A stretch of DNA of 64,000 bases, taken from positions 372,001 to 436,000 of the forward strand of contig JBJEIY010000017.1 of NCBI GenBank assembly GCA_051877515.1, in the 5' to 3' direction. Made by a program: the position numbers and the translations under genes. This document shows positions 8,083 through 16,461 of this stretch, piece by piece. Each line of letters begins with the position of its first letter. The first letter of the stretch is position 1. The stretch comes from XBB1006 sp051877515 (GTDB lineage Bacteria; Bacillota; Clostridia; Lachnospirales; Lachnospiraceae). A model generated the notes under the pieces. It was not told where the DNA came from and searched no databases. It was given only the letters and a program-made list of their open reading frames with translations.

Positions 8083-8982
8083 ATGGAAAGGGTTAGAAAC
8101 AGGATTGACTGGGACTATGCACGGATTCGCGGATACACCGGAAAAGGCGTCGGGATTGCCGTATTTGATACCGGGATTTTCCCACATTTGGATTTCGGAA
8201 AGCGGATCCGGATCATGAAGGATTATGTTCACGACAGGAATGTATTTTATGATGATAACGGTCACGGTACCCATGTCTGCGGAATCCTTGCCGGTGATGG
8301 CAGCATGTCCGATGGGCATTATATGGGAATTGCTCCTAAGGCAGAGCTCTATATATATAAGATCCTTAATGAAAATGGAAACGGTAATCTGAAGCGGGCA
8401 ATACAGGCCATAGAAGATTGCATAGTCCAAAGCCGTAAGAATAACATCCGGATCATTAATTTTTCCATGGGTATGGGAAAAGCAGTTTCAACAGAAGACA
8501 AAATTGCGCTGTTATGTACGTTGGAAAAGGCCTGGGATCATGGTATCGTTGTTGTCTGTGCTGCAGGCAATGAAGGACCGGAGGAAGGCAGTATTACACC
8601 GCCGGGGAATCTAAGAAAAATCATTACAGTAGGAGCAATGGATGATGAAACCACTTTGATTTCAGGAAATCTGAAAAAAGGATATTCCAGCAGAGGCCCC
8701 ACAACCTCCTGCATCATGAAACCGGAGATCGTAGCCCCGGGAACAAACGTAAAGAGTTGCAACAACAAAGAAAAGCCTCCCTATACCATAAAAAGCGGAA
8801 CCTCCATGTCTACACCGGTAGTGAGTGGAGCAGTGGCTCTTTTGTTGGAAAAGTATCCGCTGCTTACGCCTGCACAGGTAAAATTACGTCTTTATCATAC
8901 CTGTGAAGATCTTTGTTGTGAAAAGAACTATCAGGGCTGGGGATGTATTAATATCCGTGCACTTTTGACAGGAAAATACTAG
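8083..8982 (+). CDS. S8 family (subtilisin-like) serine protease without signal peptide
   Basis: A 299-residue subtilase with a complete catalytic triad: D29 in VFDTGI, H61 in NGHGTH and S241 in GTSMSTP, plus the oxyanion asparagine in AAGNEG. There is no signal peptide, no membrane segment and no clear propeptide; the catalytic Asp is only 28 residues from the start. This resembles the intracellular serine proteases of Firmicutes rather than secreted subtilisin. It sits alone between the pnp terminator and cardiolipin synthase, and the cls promoter lies in its last codons. The substrate is unknown. Confidence 0.9.
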   Translation: MERVRNRIDWDYARIRGYTGKGVGIAVFDTGIFPHLDFGKRIRIMKDYVHDRNVFYDDNGHGTHVCGILAGDGSMSDGHYMGIAPKAELYIYKILNENGNGNLKRAIQAIEDCIVQSRKNNIRIINFSMGMGKAVSTEDKIALLCTLEKAWDHGIVVVCAAGNEGPEEGSITPPGNLRKIITVGAMDDETTLISGNLKKGYSSRGPTTSCIMKPEIVAPGTNVKSCNNKEKPPYTIKSGTSMSTPVVSGAVALLLEKYPLLTPAQVKLRLYHTCEDLCCEKNYQGWGCINIRALLTGKY

Positions 8983-8993
8983 AATGTTATAAT
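8965..8993 (+). promoter_or_regulatory. Consensus sigma-A promoter for cls, inside the protease 3' end
   Basis: TTGACA (8965-8970), exactly 17 bp, TATAAT (8988-8993): a perfect match to the housekeeping consensus in both hexamers. The -35 box lies within the last codons of the protease gene and the start of transcription would be just before the cls ribosome-binding site. Confidence 0.85.
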
Positions 8994-9018
8994 ATTAAAT
9001 CTAGAAGGAGCAAAGGAT

Positions 9019-10554
9019 ATGGCTAAGATTTTAAAGGCTTTAAGCAGCCGGCTGGTGGCATGGATCGTTCTGATGCTTATTCAGATTGGCTGGTTCTTAA
9101 GTGTTTTTTTGTATTTTCATAATCATTTCAGTTATGTTGCACCGATTATGCAGATTATCGCAATCCTGATGGTCTTGTTTATCGTAAATAATCAAACAAA
9201 TCCGTCTTACAAGATGGCATGGTCTATTTTGATTTTGGGATTGCCCATTCTGGGTATCTGTATGTATTGTCTGTTCGGAAATCGCGAGATCACCAAGAAG
9301 AATCGTAAATGCCTGCAGGTTACCCATACGAAATCCGTGAAACATCTTTATGATGATGAAGGGACCATAAGAAAGCTTGCAAAACGCAGCCGGGGTGCCA
9401 GTAAACAGGCAGAATACATTAGCAAATGGTCGGATTTTCCGGTCTATGAGAAGGAAGGATTGACCTATTACCGGATGGGTGATGATACGCTACGTCCGAT
9501 CCTTGATGAGATTGAAAAAGCAGAGCATTACATTTTTCTTGAGTTCTTTATTATTAGTGAAGGAATCTTTTTTAACAGCATCATTGATGCGTTGGAGAAA
9601 AAAGCAAAAGAGGGGGTTGAAATCCGCCTCATGTATGATGATATGGGCAGTGTGAGCACCGTTCCCATAGATTATAACAAATCCCTGGAAAAGAAAGGAA
9701 TTCATTGCATTAAATTCAATCCGTTAAAGCCCCTTCTTTCCGTGGTTATGAATAATCGTGACCATAGGAAAGTGATTGTCATTGACGGAAAGGTAGCCTT
9801 TACCGGTGGCTTTAATCTGGCAGATGAGTATATCAACCAGGTGGAGCGTTTCGGACATTGGAAAGATAACGGATTGAAGGTGGAAGGGGCTGCGGTTGCT
9901 AATTTTGTTGCCATGTTTTTGGAAATGTGGCAGTATGCTTCCGGAGTTTCTGAAGATGAAAGTGTCTATTTCCCGGAATATGAACCGGTGGATTATCAGG
10001 GACAGCAGGGTTTCATCCAGCCCTACGCGGATTCGCCTTTGGATCGGGAGAAGGTTGGAGAGACCGTATATTTAAATATCATCAACCGTGCGAAAGACTA
10101 TATTTATATTTTTACGCCTTACCTTATTATCGATAATGAGATGATGACGGCACTATGTAATTCGGCAAAATCCGGTGTGGATATCCGTATTGTCACGCCC
10201 GGTATCCCGGATAAAAAACTGGTCTTTCTTTTAACCCAGTCTTACTATGCACAGCTTTTGGAGGCCGGTGTCAAAATCTATGAATACGGTCCCGGTTTTA
10301 TCCATGCCAAAACCTTTGTTTGTGACGATGTCATTGCCACTGTTGGAACCATTAATTTGGATTATCGGAGTTTATACATGCATTTCGAATGTGGTGTGTG
10401 GATGTATGGAACATCGGAAGTTGCCCAGATTAAGCAGGATGCTCTGGACACCTTCCAAATATCCCGATTGATCACTTACGAACATGTCATCCGACAAAGC
10501 TGGATCAAAAAAACTTTGCAGGGTATTTTGCGTTTGTTTGCCCCATTACTTTAA
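9019..10554 (+). CDS. cls: Cardiolipin synthase
   Basis: Membrane phospholipase-D-family enzyme that condenses two phosphatidylglycerols into cardiolipin. Two N-terminal transmembrane helices (about 10-30 and 38-60) precede two HKD motifs: H249 in HRKVIVIDG and H429 in HAKTFVCDD, each followed by the expected Gly-Gly or Asn. The 511-residue length is standard. AGAAGGAG lies just before the ATG. It has its own consensus promoter and faces a convergent PBP gene. Confidence 0.95.
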   Translation: MAKILKALSSRLVAWIVLMLIQIGWFLSVFLYFHNHFSYVAPIMQIIAILMVLFIVNNQTNPSYKMAWSILILGLPILGICMYCLFGNREITKKNRKCLQVTHTKSVKHLYDDEGTIRKLAKRSRGASKQAEYISKWSDFPVYEKEGLTYYRMGDDTLRPILDEIEKAEHYIFLEFFIISEGIFFNSIIDALEKKAKEGVEIRLMYDDMGSVSTVPIDYNKSLEKKGIHCIKFNPLKPLLSVVMNNRDHRKVIVIDGKVAFTGGFNLADEYINQVERFGHWKDNGLKVEGAAVANFVAMFLEMWQYASGVSEDESVYFPEYEPVDYQGQQGFIQPYADSPLDREKVGETVYLNIINRAKDYIYIFTPYLIIDNEMMTALCNSAKSGVDIRIVTPGIPDKKLVFLLTQSYYAQLLEAGVKIYEYGPGFIHAKTFVCDDVIATVGTINLDYRSLYMHFECGVWMYGTSEVAQIKQDALDTFQISRLITYEHVIRQSWIKKTLQGILRLFAPLL

Positions 10555-10576
10555 ACATGACAGGATCCTGTTTAAA
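10550..10576. terminator. Inverted repeat between convergent cls and dac genes
   Basis: TTTAAACA (10550-10557) and TGTTTAAA (10569-10576) form an inverted repeat that overlaps both stop codons; an internal ACAGGATCCTGT palindrome overlaps it. It could act as a short bidirectional terminator, but there is no good T-tract. Confidence 0.35.
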
Positions 10577-11774
10577 ATGGGAGGAAGCAGTACAGCATTT
10601 TTCTGATACAAATGGAATAGGTTAAACGATTTATGGTTTCGGCGGCATAGATTGCTATGCTGCCGATTTTTTTCTCTCCCAGATAGTATTCATAAGAGCC
10701 GACCACATCCCCTTTTTTTACCGGTGCTGTAATACTTTCCGGTAATGTGATCTTGTGTTTTACAGCGCTTAAGTCACCACCCGAAGTGTCAACATAACGG
10801 AAGCTTTCCTTCAGTTTTAAGGGTACACTTACAGCATCGCCCTTAAGGACTTTTAATTCTTTATCCGGAATCTTTGGGGTATCTTCGTAAAGATGTACAT
10901 TTGCAAACCCATAATTTAACAGGGAGATTGCCTCCGAAAAGCGAACCTTGTAGTCTTTGGCGGCAAGGATTACCGCAATCAGATTTAAACCATCTTTGCT
11001 GGCAGTTGCACTGACGGAATATTTTGCCAAAGAGGTAGAACCTGTTTTAAGTCCTGTAGCATAGGGATATTGTTTAATCAGTTTATTGGTATTTGCAAGT
11101 TCAAAGGTGAAGGTGCCCCGTTTCGTCACATGATCAAAACTATCCATCCAGATGCCGGTATAGGTAAGTACCTGGGGATAACGGGTAATCAGTTCCCGAC
11201 TCATAATGGCAATATCATAAGCACTGGTCACATGTCCGTCAGCATCCAGTCCACAGGCATTCTCAAAATGCGTTTCGTTCATGGACAGGTCCTTTGCCTT
11301 CTGATTCATCATAGCAACGAACTTTTCTTCAGAACCGGCAATGTGTTCTGCCATGGCAACAGCAGCATCATTGGCACTGGCAATACAGATACATTTGATC
11401 ATGGTTTCTACGGTTTGTTGTTCGTTGGCTTCCAGAAATACATTGGATCCGCCCATGGAAGCAGCATGTTCGGATGTTGTGACAATATCAGATAACGTAA
11501 ATTTTCCCTGTTCCATGGCCTGGAAGATCAGTAGCAGGGTCATGATTTTGGTGATACTTGCCGGGCGAAGCTTTTTGTGGGGGTTTTTGTCAAATAAAAC
11601 GGTACCGGTGGATACTTCCATCAGAACGGCTCCTTCACAGGTTAAGTCCAGATCTTCGCCGTGGACCGGCAATATGGTTATGGGATGAAAAAAAGCAGTC
11701 AGGAAGAGTAAGAAAGAAAGCAGGATAGGGAGGAATCTTTTACGCATGAATCCAGAAAACATAAAAAAATCCAT
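10572..11774 (-). CDS. D-alanyl-D-alanine carboxypeptidase (PBP5/DacF type)
   Basis: Secreted low-molecular-weight PBP that trims the terminal D-Ala of peptidoglycan stem peptides. Catalytic motifs are all present: S73-x-x-K76 in ASITKIM, S133-A-N135, and K243-T-G245. A hydrophobic signal sequence covers about residues 13-36. The start may be the first Met or Met10 (MRKRFL), which gives a tidier signal peptide; no ribosome-binding site decides clearly between them. The C-terminal domain after about residue 290 is the usual beta-rich PBP5_C domain, with an amphipathic last 20 residues. A second, divergent paralogue lies at 15161-16405. Confidence 0.93.
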   Translation of the reverse strand: MDFFMFSGFMRKRFLPILLSFLLFLTAFFHPITILPVHGEDLDLTCEGAVLMEVSTGTVLFDKNPHKKLRPASITKIMTLLLIFQAMEQGKFTLSDIVTTSEHAASMGGSNVFLEANEQQTVETMIKCICIASANDAAVAMAEHIAGSEEKFVAMMNQKAKDLSMNETHFENACGLDADGHVTSAYDIAIMSRELITRYPQVLTYTGIWMDSFDHVTKRGTFTFELANTNKLIKQYPYATGLKTGSTSLAKYSVSATASKDGLNLIAVILAAKDYKVRFSEAISLLNYGFANVHLYEDTPKIPDKELKVLKGDAVSVPLKLKESFRYVDTSGGDLSAVKHKITLPESITAPVKKGDVVGSYEYYLGEKKIGSIAIYAAETINRLTYSICIRKMLYCFLPF

Positions 11775-11779
11775 TTCGC

Positions 11780-11807
11780 TTGTTTATATTTTATATGCCG
11801 ATATAAC
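11780..11807 (+). promoter_or_regulatory. Candidate promoter for the phosphoesterase gene
   Basis: TTGTTT (11780-11785), 16-bp spacer and TATAAC (11802-11807) in the 77-bp divergent gap. It is plausible, but the AT-rich region offers alternatives. Confidence 0.4.
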
Positions 11808-11851
11808 CTTCCTTATAACTAAAATGGTTGACGAAGCCTGAAAAGGAAGGT

Positions 11852-12733
11852 ATGATGATTCACATGAAAGTAGTATTATTTTGTGTTATCGTTGCAGGAC
11901 TTCTCCAGTTGGTGGAACTGCGTCGGTTTCGGATAACAACTTATTGTGTTACATCCCCAAAAGTGAATGCTCCCTGTGAGATCCTGTTTTTATCGGACCT
12001 TCATGGAAAAACCTACAATGGGAGGCTGATAAAACGGCTCAGTAAGCTGTCACCGGATTATATTCTGGTGGGTGGAGATGTTGTTTCAAAGAAAAAACCA
12101 AATGAGATGAGTACTATGCCGGAGTTTCTGAAACAGTTGACAGAAATCGCTCCGGTTTTTTATGGTTTTGGAAATCATGAGACAACCATAGATAAGGTTA
12201 TAAGTCAGGAATCGCCTGCTTGCGGTAAGCTGTGGGCGGAATACCTTTCCCATATCAGTCAATACGGCATTCGGATAGAGAGGAATACAGTTCAGGAACT
12301 TAGGGATGATATTGTGCTATGTAGTCTGGAACTTCCGGAACATTATTTTAAAAAATTTAAAACAACAGAAGCAACACAGGAAGATATTCTGAATCTGTTT
12401 CCGGATTTACCGAAAGAGGAAAAGAGATTTCAGATCCTTATGGCGCATAACCCGGCTTTTAGTGAGCAATACCTTTGCTTAAGTCCGAATCTGATCCTGT
12501 CCGGTCACACCCATGGCGGACTAGTGCGTTTTCCGTTGGTAGGGAGTCTTATCAGTGTAGAGCTAACATGGAATCCAAAGTATGATGGCGGCCGTTACCG
12601 GCTTTTGGGGAACAATGGTGAGGATTGTACCCTGATCGTCAGTAAAGGGCTGGGAAATCATTCCCTTCCTATCCGTATCCTGGATCGTGCAGAAGCTGTA
12701 CGGATCCTATTAAAACCGGATCATACGAAGTAG
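11852..12733 (+). CDS. Membrane-anchored metallophosphoesterase
   Basis: Calcineurin-like phosphoesterase with the metal-binding blocks FLSDLHGK, VGGDVVS, GFGNHET and the terminal LSGHTHGG. An N-terminal hydrophobic helix (about residues 5-20) suggests a membrane-anchored protein with the catalytic domain outside or at the membrane face, similar to YkuE-type proteins. The start at 11852 (or the adjacent ATG at 11855) fits the AAAGGAAGG ribosome-binding site better than the upstream in-frame codon at 11828. The substrate cannot be told from sequence. Confidence 0.85.
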   Translation: MMIHMKVVLFCVIVAGLLQLVELRRFRITTYCVTSPKVNAPCEILFLSDLHGKTYNGRLIKRLSKLSPDYILVGGDVVSKKKPNEMSTMPEFLKQLTEIAPVFYGFGNHETTIDKVISQESPACGKLWAEYLSHISQYGIRIERNTVQELRDDIVLCSLELPEHYFKKFKTTEATQEDILNLFPDLPKEEKRFQILMAHNPAFSEQYLCLSPNLILSGHTHGGLVRFPLVGSLISVELTWNPKYDGGRYRLLGNNGEDCTLIVSKGLGNHSLPIRILDRAEAVRILLKPDHTK

Positions 12734-12812
12734 CCTTTTTTGAACAGATTTCCTTTTGTTTTGCTTGCGCAAACACGGAAAAATGAGTAGAATGAAAAAG
12801 GCGGAGGACAAA

Positions 12813-13562
12813 ATGGAATTAAATGTAAAATTAGACAGTTTTGAAGGACCTTTAGATCTGCTCCTTCATCTGATTGATAAGAATAAAATAAATATTTATG
12901 ATATTCCTATTTCTTTGATCACGGAACAGTATTTGGAGTATTTGGAAGAAATGAAGCGGCAGGACTTAAATATTATGAGCGAATTTCTGGTCATGGCCGC
13001 AACATTATTGGATATTAAGGCCAAAATGCTGCTTCCGGCCCAGGTGGATGAAGAAGGGGAAGAACTTGATCCAAGAGCAGAGCTGGTTTCCCAGCTGATC
13101 GAGTATAAAATGTATAAGTATATATCCTTTGAATTAAGGGACAGGCAACTGGATGCAGCCAAAAACTTTTACAAAGGTCCCACACTTCCCAAGGAAGTCA
13201 AAGACTATGAGACTCCCGTGAACATGGAAGAACTGGTGGGAGATATGAATCTTGAAAAACTGCATGCAATCTTTAAATCAATGATGCAGCGTCAGGTTGA
13301 CCGTATTGATCCGGTTAGAGCAGGCTTTGGAAAGATTGAAAAAGAGCAGATCAGTCAGGAAGAGATTATGGCCGAGATGGAAGAATATTGCCGAACACAT
13401 AAACGGTTTTCCTTTCGGGAGATTTTGGCAGGCTCCAATTCCAAAATGCGTATGATCGTTGTTTTTTTATGTATTTTGGAATTAATGAAAGTTGGGAAAA
13501 TCATCATCAGCCAGGAAAAAATCTTTGATGATATTTATATTGAATCCCAGGTATGTGAATAA
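12813..13562 (+). CDS. scpA: Segregation and condensation protein A
   Basis: ScpA is the kleisin subunit that bridges the SMC dimer with ScpB in chromosome condensation and segregation. The product starts MELNVKLDSFEGPLDLLLHL, the family's most conserved stretch, and ends with the winged-helix segment FLCILELMKVGKI. The ATG at 12813 follows GCGGAGG; an upstream in-frame codon at 12756 would add 19 unrelated residues. It is 249 aa, normal length, and 11 bp before scpB. Confidence 0.95.
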   Translation: MELNVKLDSFEGPLDLLLHLIDKNKINIYDIPISLITEQYLEYLEEMKRQDLNIMSEFLVMAATLLDIKAKMLLPAQVDEEGEELDPRAELVSQLIEYKMYKYISFELRDRQLDAAKNFYKGPTLPKEVKDYETPVNMEELVGDMNLEKLHAIFKSMMQRQVDRIDPVRAGFGKIEKEQISQEEIMAEMEEYCRTHKRFSFREILAGSNSKMRMIVVFLCILELMKVGKIIISQEKIFDDIYIESQVCE

Positions 13563-13573
13563 AGAAAAGAGAA

Positions 13574-14155
13574 ATGAACATGGAGAAGAATAGAATGAAA
13601 GCAGCCATTGAAGCGATTTTGTTTTCCTTTGGTGAGTCAGTGGAAATAGACAAGATCGCTAAGGCATTGGAAATCGATAAAGAAACAGCCAGGGACTTTG
13701 TCCATGAGCTTATGCAGGAGTATGAGCAGGAAGAACGGGGAATCCGCATTGTGGAGTTGGAAAATGCATATCAGATGTGCAGTGCACAGGAATACTATGA
13801 GTATCTGATCAGGATTAAAGAGCAGCCAAAGAAAAATGTTTTGACGGATGTGCTTTTGGAAACACTATCTATTATTGCCTACAAGCAGCCCATCACCCGT
13901 GTTGAAATTGAAAAGATCCGCGGTGTCTCCTGTGATCATGCAGTCAATCGTCTGATGGAATACAATCTGGTACAGGAATTAGGCCGGCTGGATGCCCCCG
14001 GAAGACCCCTTCTTTTTGGGACTACAGAGGAATTCTTACGTTCTTTTGGGGTACATTCCATAGATGAGCTGCCTACTTTAAAACCGGAGCAGGTAGAAGA
14101 GTTTAAGGTACAGGCAGAAGAAGAGATGAATGCGATGGAAAAAGTCGAGGTGTAG
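13574..14155 (+). CDS. scpB: Segregation and condensation protein B
   Basis: ScpB forms a dimer of tandem winged-helix domains that stabilises the SMC-ScpA complex. Conserved blocks include EAILFSFGE at the start, LETLSIIAYKQPITRVEIEKIRGV in the second winged helix, and GRPLLFGTTEEFL. At 193 aa it is full length. It is co-transcribed with scpA and followed 4 bp later by a PAP2 phosphatase. Confidence 0.96.
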   Translation: MNMEKNRMKAAIEAILFSFGESVEIDKIAKALEIDKETARDFVHELMQEYEQEERGIRIVELENAYQMCSAQEYYEYLIRIKEQPKKNVLTDVLLETLSIIAYKQPITRVEIEKIRGVSCDHAVNRLMEYNLVQELGRLDAPGRPLLFGTTEEFLRSFGVHSIDELPTLKPEQVEEFKVQAEEEMNAMEKVEV

Positions 14156-14158
14156 TCC

Positions 14159-15070
14159 ATGGAGTTCTTGTGGTTTTTAACACAGTTTCGGAACGATGTT
14201 ACCGAAGGATTGTTTCAGATCGTGACACTGTTTGGTCAGCAAACTCTTTTGATCGTCCTGATCTGTATTGTTTTCTGGTGTATTAATAAGAACCTGGCCT
14301 TTCAGATGGGATTTTCTTTTTGTCTGTCAGGGACACTGGTACAGGGATTGAAACTTGTATTTCGAATTCCCAGACCCTGGATTCTGGATGCAGGATTTAA
14401 ACCGGTGGAAAGTGCCGTAGGTGCAGCAACCGGTTATTCTTTTCCCAGCGGACACACGCAGAGTGCGGCTTCCATCTACGGTATGCTGGGATTTAAGAGC
14501 ACCAAAAAAGGTATAAAGGGATTCTGCTATTTTCTGGTTTTTTTGATCGGGTTTTCCAGATTATTTCTGGGTGTGCATACACCCAAAGATGTGCTTTGTG
14601 CCATTGTGATTTCCGTTTTTGCCATTCTGCTTGTGGACAGGTTGACAAAGGTCTCCGAGAAGAAAGGCCGGAAAGTGCCTGTGCTCCTGCTTTTCATTGT
14701 ATGTGCTTTGGCAATCGGGCTTTATGTGTATGGTTTTTTCCTGTCAAAACAGGGAATTGTTAAGGTTTCTTATGCCTATGATTGCGCGCAGACTACCGGC
14801 GCAACTCTGGGATTTGTTGTGGGCTATTTGCTGGAAGAGAAGTTTATCTGTTTTGAACCAAGACAAAAAGCAGCCATTCAAATTGGCAAATGTGTGATCG
14901 GACTTCTTTTTCTGGGGCTGTTTCAAACAATGCTGAAATACCTTTTTGGTACTTCCATGTTTTGGCTGGGATGTCAGAATTTTTTGCTTATTCTTTTCAT
15001 TACTGTTTTCTATCCGTTATTGTTTCAAAAGTTACTGGGAAGAGAACAAAAAAAACGCCTGAATATTTGA
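14159..15070 (+). CDS. PAP2 family membrane phosphatase
   Basis: Integral membrane phosphatase of the PAP2/BcrC superfamily; members dephosphorylate undecaprenyl diphosphate or other lipid phosphates. The three catalytic motifs are present: KLVFRIPRP, the SFPSGHTQS motif with catalytic His, and SRLFLGVHTPKD with the second catalytic His. About seven to eight hydrophobic helices are visible over 303 residues, more than the usual six, with an extended C-terminal membrane region. It overlaps no gene but follows scpB by 3 bp and probably belongs to that transcript. Substrate not determined. Confidence 0.88.
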   Translation: MEFLWFLTQFRNDVTEGLFQIVTLFGQQTLLIVLICIVFWCINKNLAFQMGFSFCLSGTLVQGLKLVFRIPRPWILDAGFKPVESAVGAATGYSFPSGHTQSAASIYGMLGFKSTKKGIKGFCYFLVFLIGFSRLFLGVHTPKDVLCAIVISVFAILLVDRLTKVSEKKGRKVPVLLLFIVCALAIGLYVYGFFLSKQGIVKVSYAYDCAQTTGATLGFVVGYLLEEKFICFEPRQKAAIQIGKCVIGLLFLGLFQTMLKYLFGTSMFWLGCQNFLLILFITVFYPLLFQKLLGREQKKRLNI

Positions 15071-15074
15071 ATCC

Positions 15075-15113
15075 TATGTTCCATCATATCCAATATGGTG
15101 GAACATATTTTAT
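15075..15113 (+). terminator. Intrinsic terminator after the PAP2 gene
   Basis: TATGTTCCATCATAT (15075-15089) pairs with ATATGGTGGAACATA (15093-15107) with one wobble, followed by TTTTATT. It ends the scpAB-PAP2 transcript. Confidence 0.85.
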
Positions 15114-15160
15114 TATGTGAAAAGATATAATGAAAAAGAATACGAAGACAGGGGAAAAAG

Positions 15161-16405
15161 ATGTTAAAGAAGAAGTGGATGATTGGGATCATACTTTTGT
15201 GTTTTATATTGCAGGAAGGTGCACTTCCTGTCCTGGCACGAGAGAATCTATCGCTCTATGCATCCTATGCAGCTGTTACGGATGCGGAAACCGGACGTGT
15301 TATTTTGGAAAAAAAGGGTTTTCAACAGGTTCCCATGGCCAGTACAACGAAAGTACTGACATGCATCATAGCCTTGGAACAGGCGGACTTATCAGATAAG
15401 GTGTCTGTTAGTTCCTATGCCGCACAAATGCCACAGGTCCGTATGGGGATCAGAAAAGGAGAGCAGTATCTTTTAGAAGACCTGTTATATGCCCTTATGC
15501 TGGAATCCTACAATGATGTGGCAGTTGCCATAGCTGAACATGTGGGAGGAAGCGTGGAAGGATTTGCGGATCTGATGAATCAAAAAGCAGCACAGATATG
15601 TGATGAGCAGTTTTATTTTATTACTCCCAATGGATTGGATGCATCCGGTATATTTCAGGGTGAGACAAAAGAGCATAGTATTACTGCCGTCAATTTGTCA
15701 AGGATCATGTCCTATTGTTGTTTTCATTCACCCAGGAAAGATGCGTTTTTAAAAATAACACGCACAAAATCCTGCAGTATTAAGAGCCTGCCTACCAAAG
15801 GACACGCAGAACGAAGTTTTTCTTTGACTAATCATAACCGGATGTTATCGGATGAACGTGTGATAAGCGGAAAAACCGGTTTTACAGGGAAGGCAGGGTA
15901 TTGTTATGTTTCCGGTGTTGTCATACAGGAATTTCATTTAGGGATCAGTCTTCTTGCCTGTGGGTGGCCAAATCATAAAACCTATAAGTGGTCGGATATG
16001 AATACGTTACTTACCTATCTGTCAGATCATCTCACATATCATTCTATATCTGCAGCAGATGTTTCGTTATCTCCTGTCAGGGTAAAGAATCTGTGTCATA
16101 CTATCGGAAATGACAATACGGATGAAATCAGGGTAGAATTACAGAATCCGGAATGGAAAAAATCCTATGCAGGGTTGCCGGATGAAAAGTGTATTTCCTG
16201 TATAAACATTCAAAAAGAATTGAAAGCCCCTCTACAAAAAGACATGCAGATCGGTACCTGCGAATGGTATATTGGAGAGACGAAAGTAGCCGCTATGCCT
16301 ATACTTGTTGGTGAGAATTACCAATCCAACACCTATAAAAATTGTTTAATTCACACTTTTAATAAATTTTTAACAATTTGTATAAACTCTCAGGACAAAT
16401 ATTGA
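15161..16405 (+). CDS. Second D-alanyl-D-alanine carboxypeptidase-type PBP
   Basis: Secreted serine peptidase of family S11. It has a signal peptide (about residues 1-26), the catalytic S61-T-T-K64 motif, S116-Y-N118 in place of the usual S-x-N, and K238-T-G240. It is clearly divergent from the paralogue at 10572-11774, with several cysteines in the catalytic domain (residues 186-187, 205) not seen there. The 414-residue length includes a PBP5_C-like C-terminal part. A DacF/DacB role in vegetative or spore wall modification is possible; the sequence does not decide. Confidence 0.87.
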   Translation: MLKKKWMIGIILLCFILQEGALPVLARENLSLYASYAAVTDAETGRVILEKKGFQQVPMASTTKVLTCIIALEQADLSDKVSVSSYAAQMPQVRMGIRKGEQYLLEDLLYALMLESYNDVAVAIAEHVGGSVEGFADLMNQKAAQICDEQFYFITPNGLDASGIFQGETKEHSITAVNLSRIMSYCCFHSPRKDAFLKITRTKSCSIKSLPTKGHAERSFSLTNHNRMLSDERVISGKTGFTGKAGYCYVSGVVIQEFHLGISLLACGWPNHKTYKWSDMNTLLTYLSDHLTYHSISAADVSLSPVRVKNLCHTIGNDNTDEIRVELQNPEWKKSYAGLPDEKCISCINIQKELKAPLQKDMQIGTCEWYIGETKVAAMPILVGENYQSNTYKNCLIHTFNKFLTICINSQDKY

Positions 16406-16438
16406 TTTCATTCATAAAATAGAATAAAATTATTCTTG

Positions 16439-16444
16439 TATAAT
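16439..16444 (+). promoter_or_regulatory. Candidate -10 element of the decarboxylase operon
   Basis: TATAAT lies 18 bp before the first start codon of the operon, but no good -35 hexamer is found at 16-18 bp. With only 56 bp separating it from the upstream PBP gene this is the best local candidate for the operon promoter. Confidence 0.35.
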
Positions 16445-16461
16445 ATAGAGGAGGTAGATTC

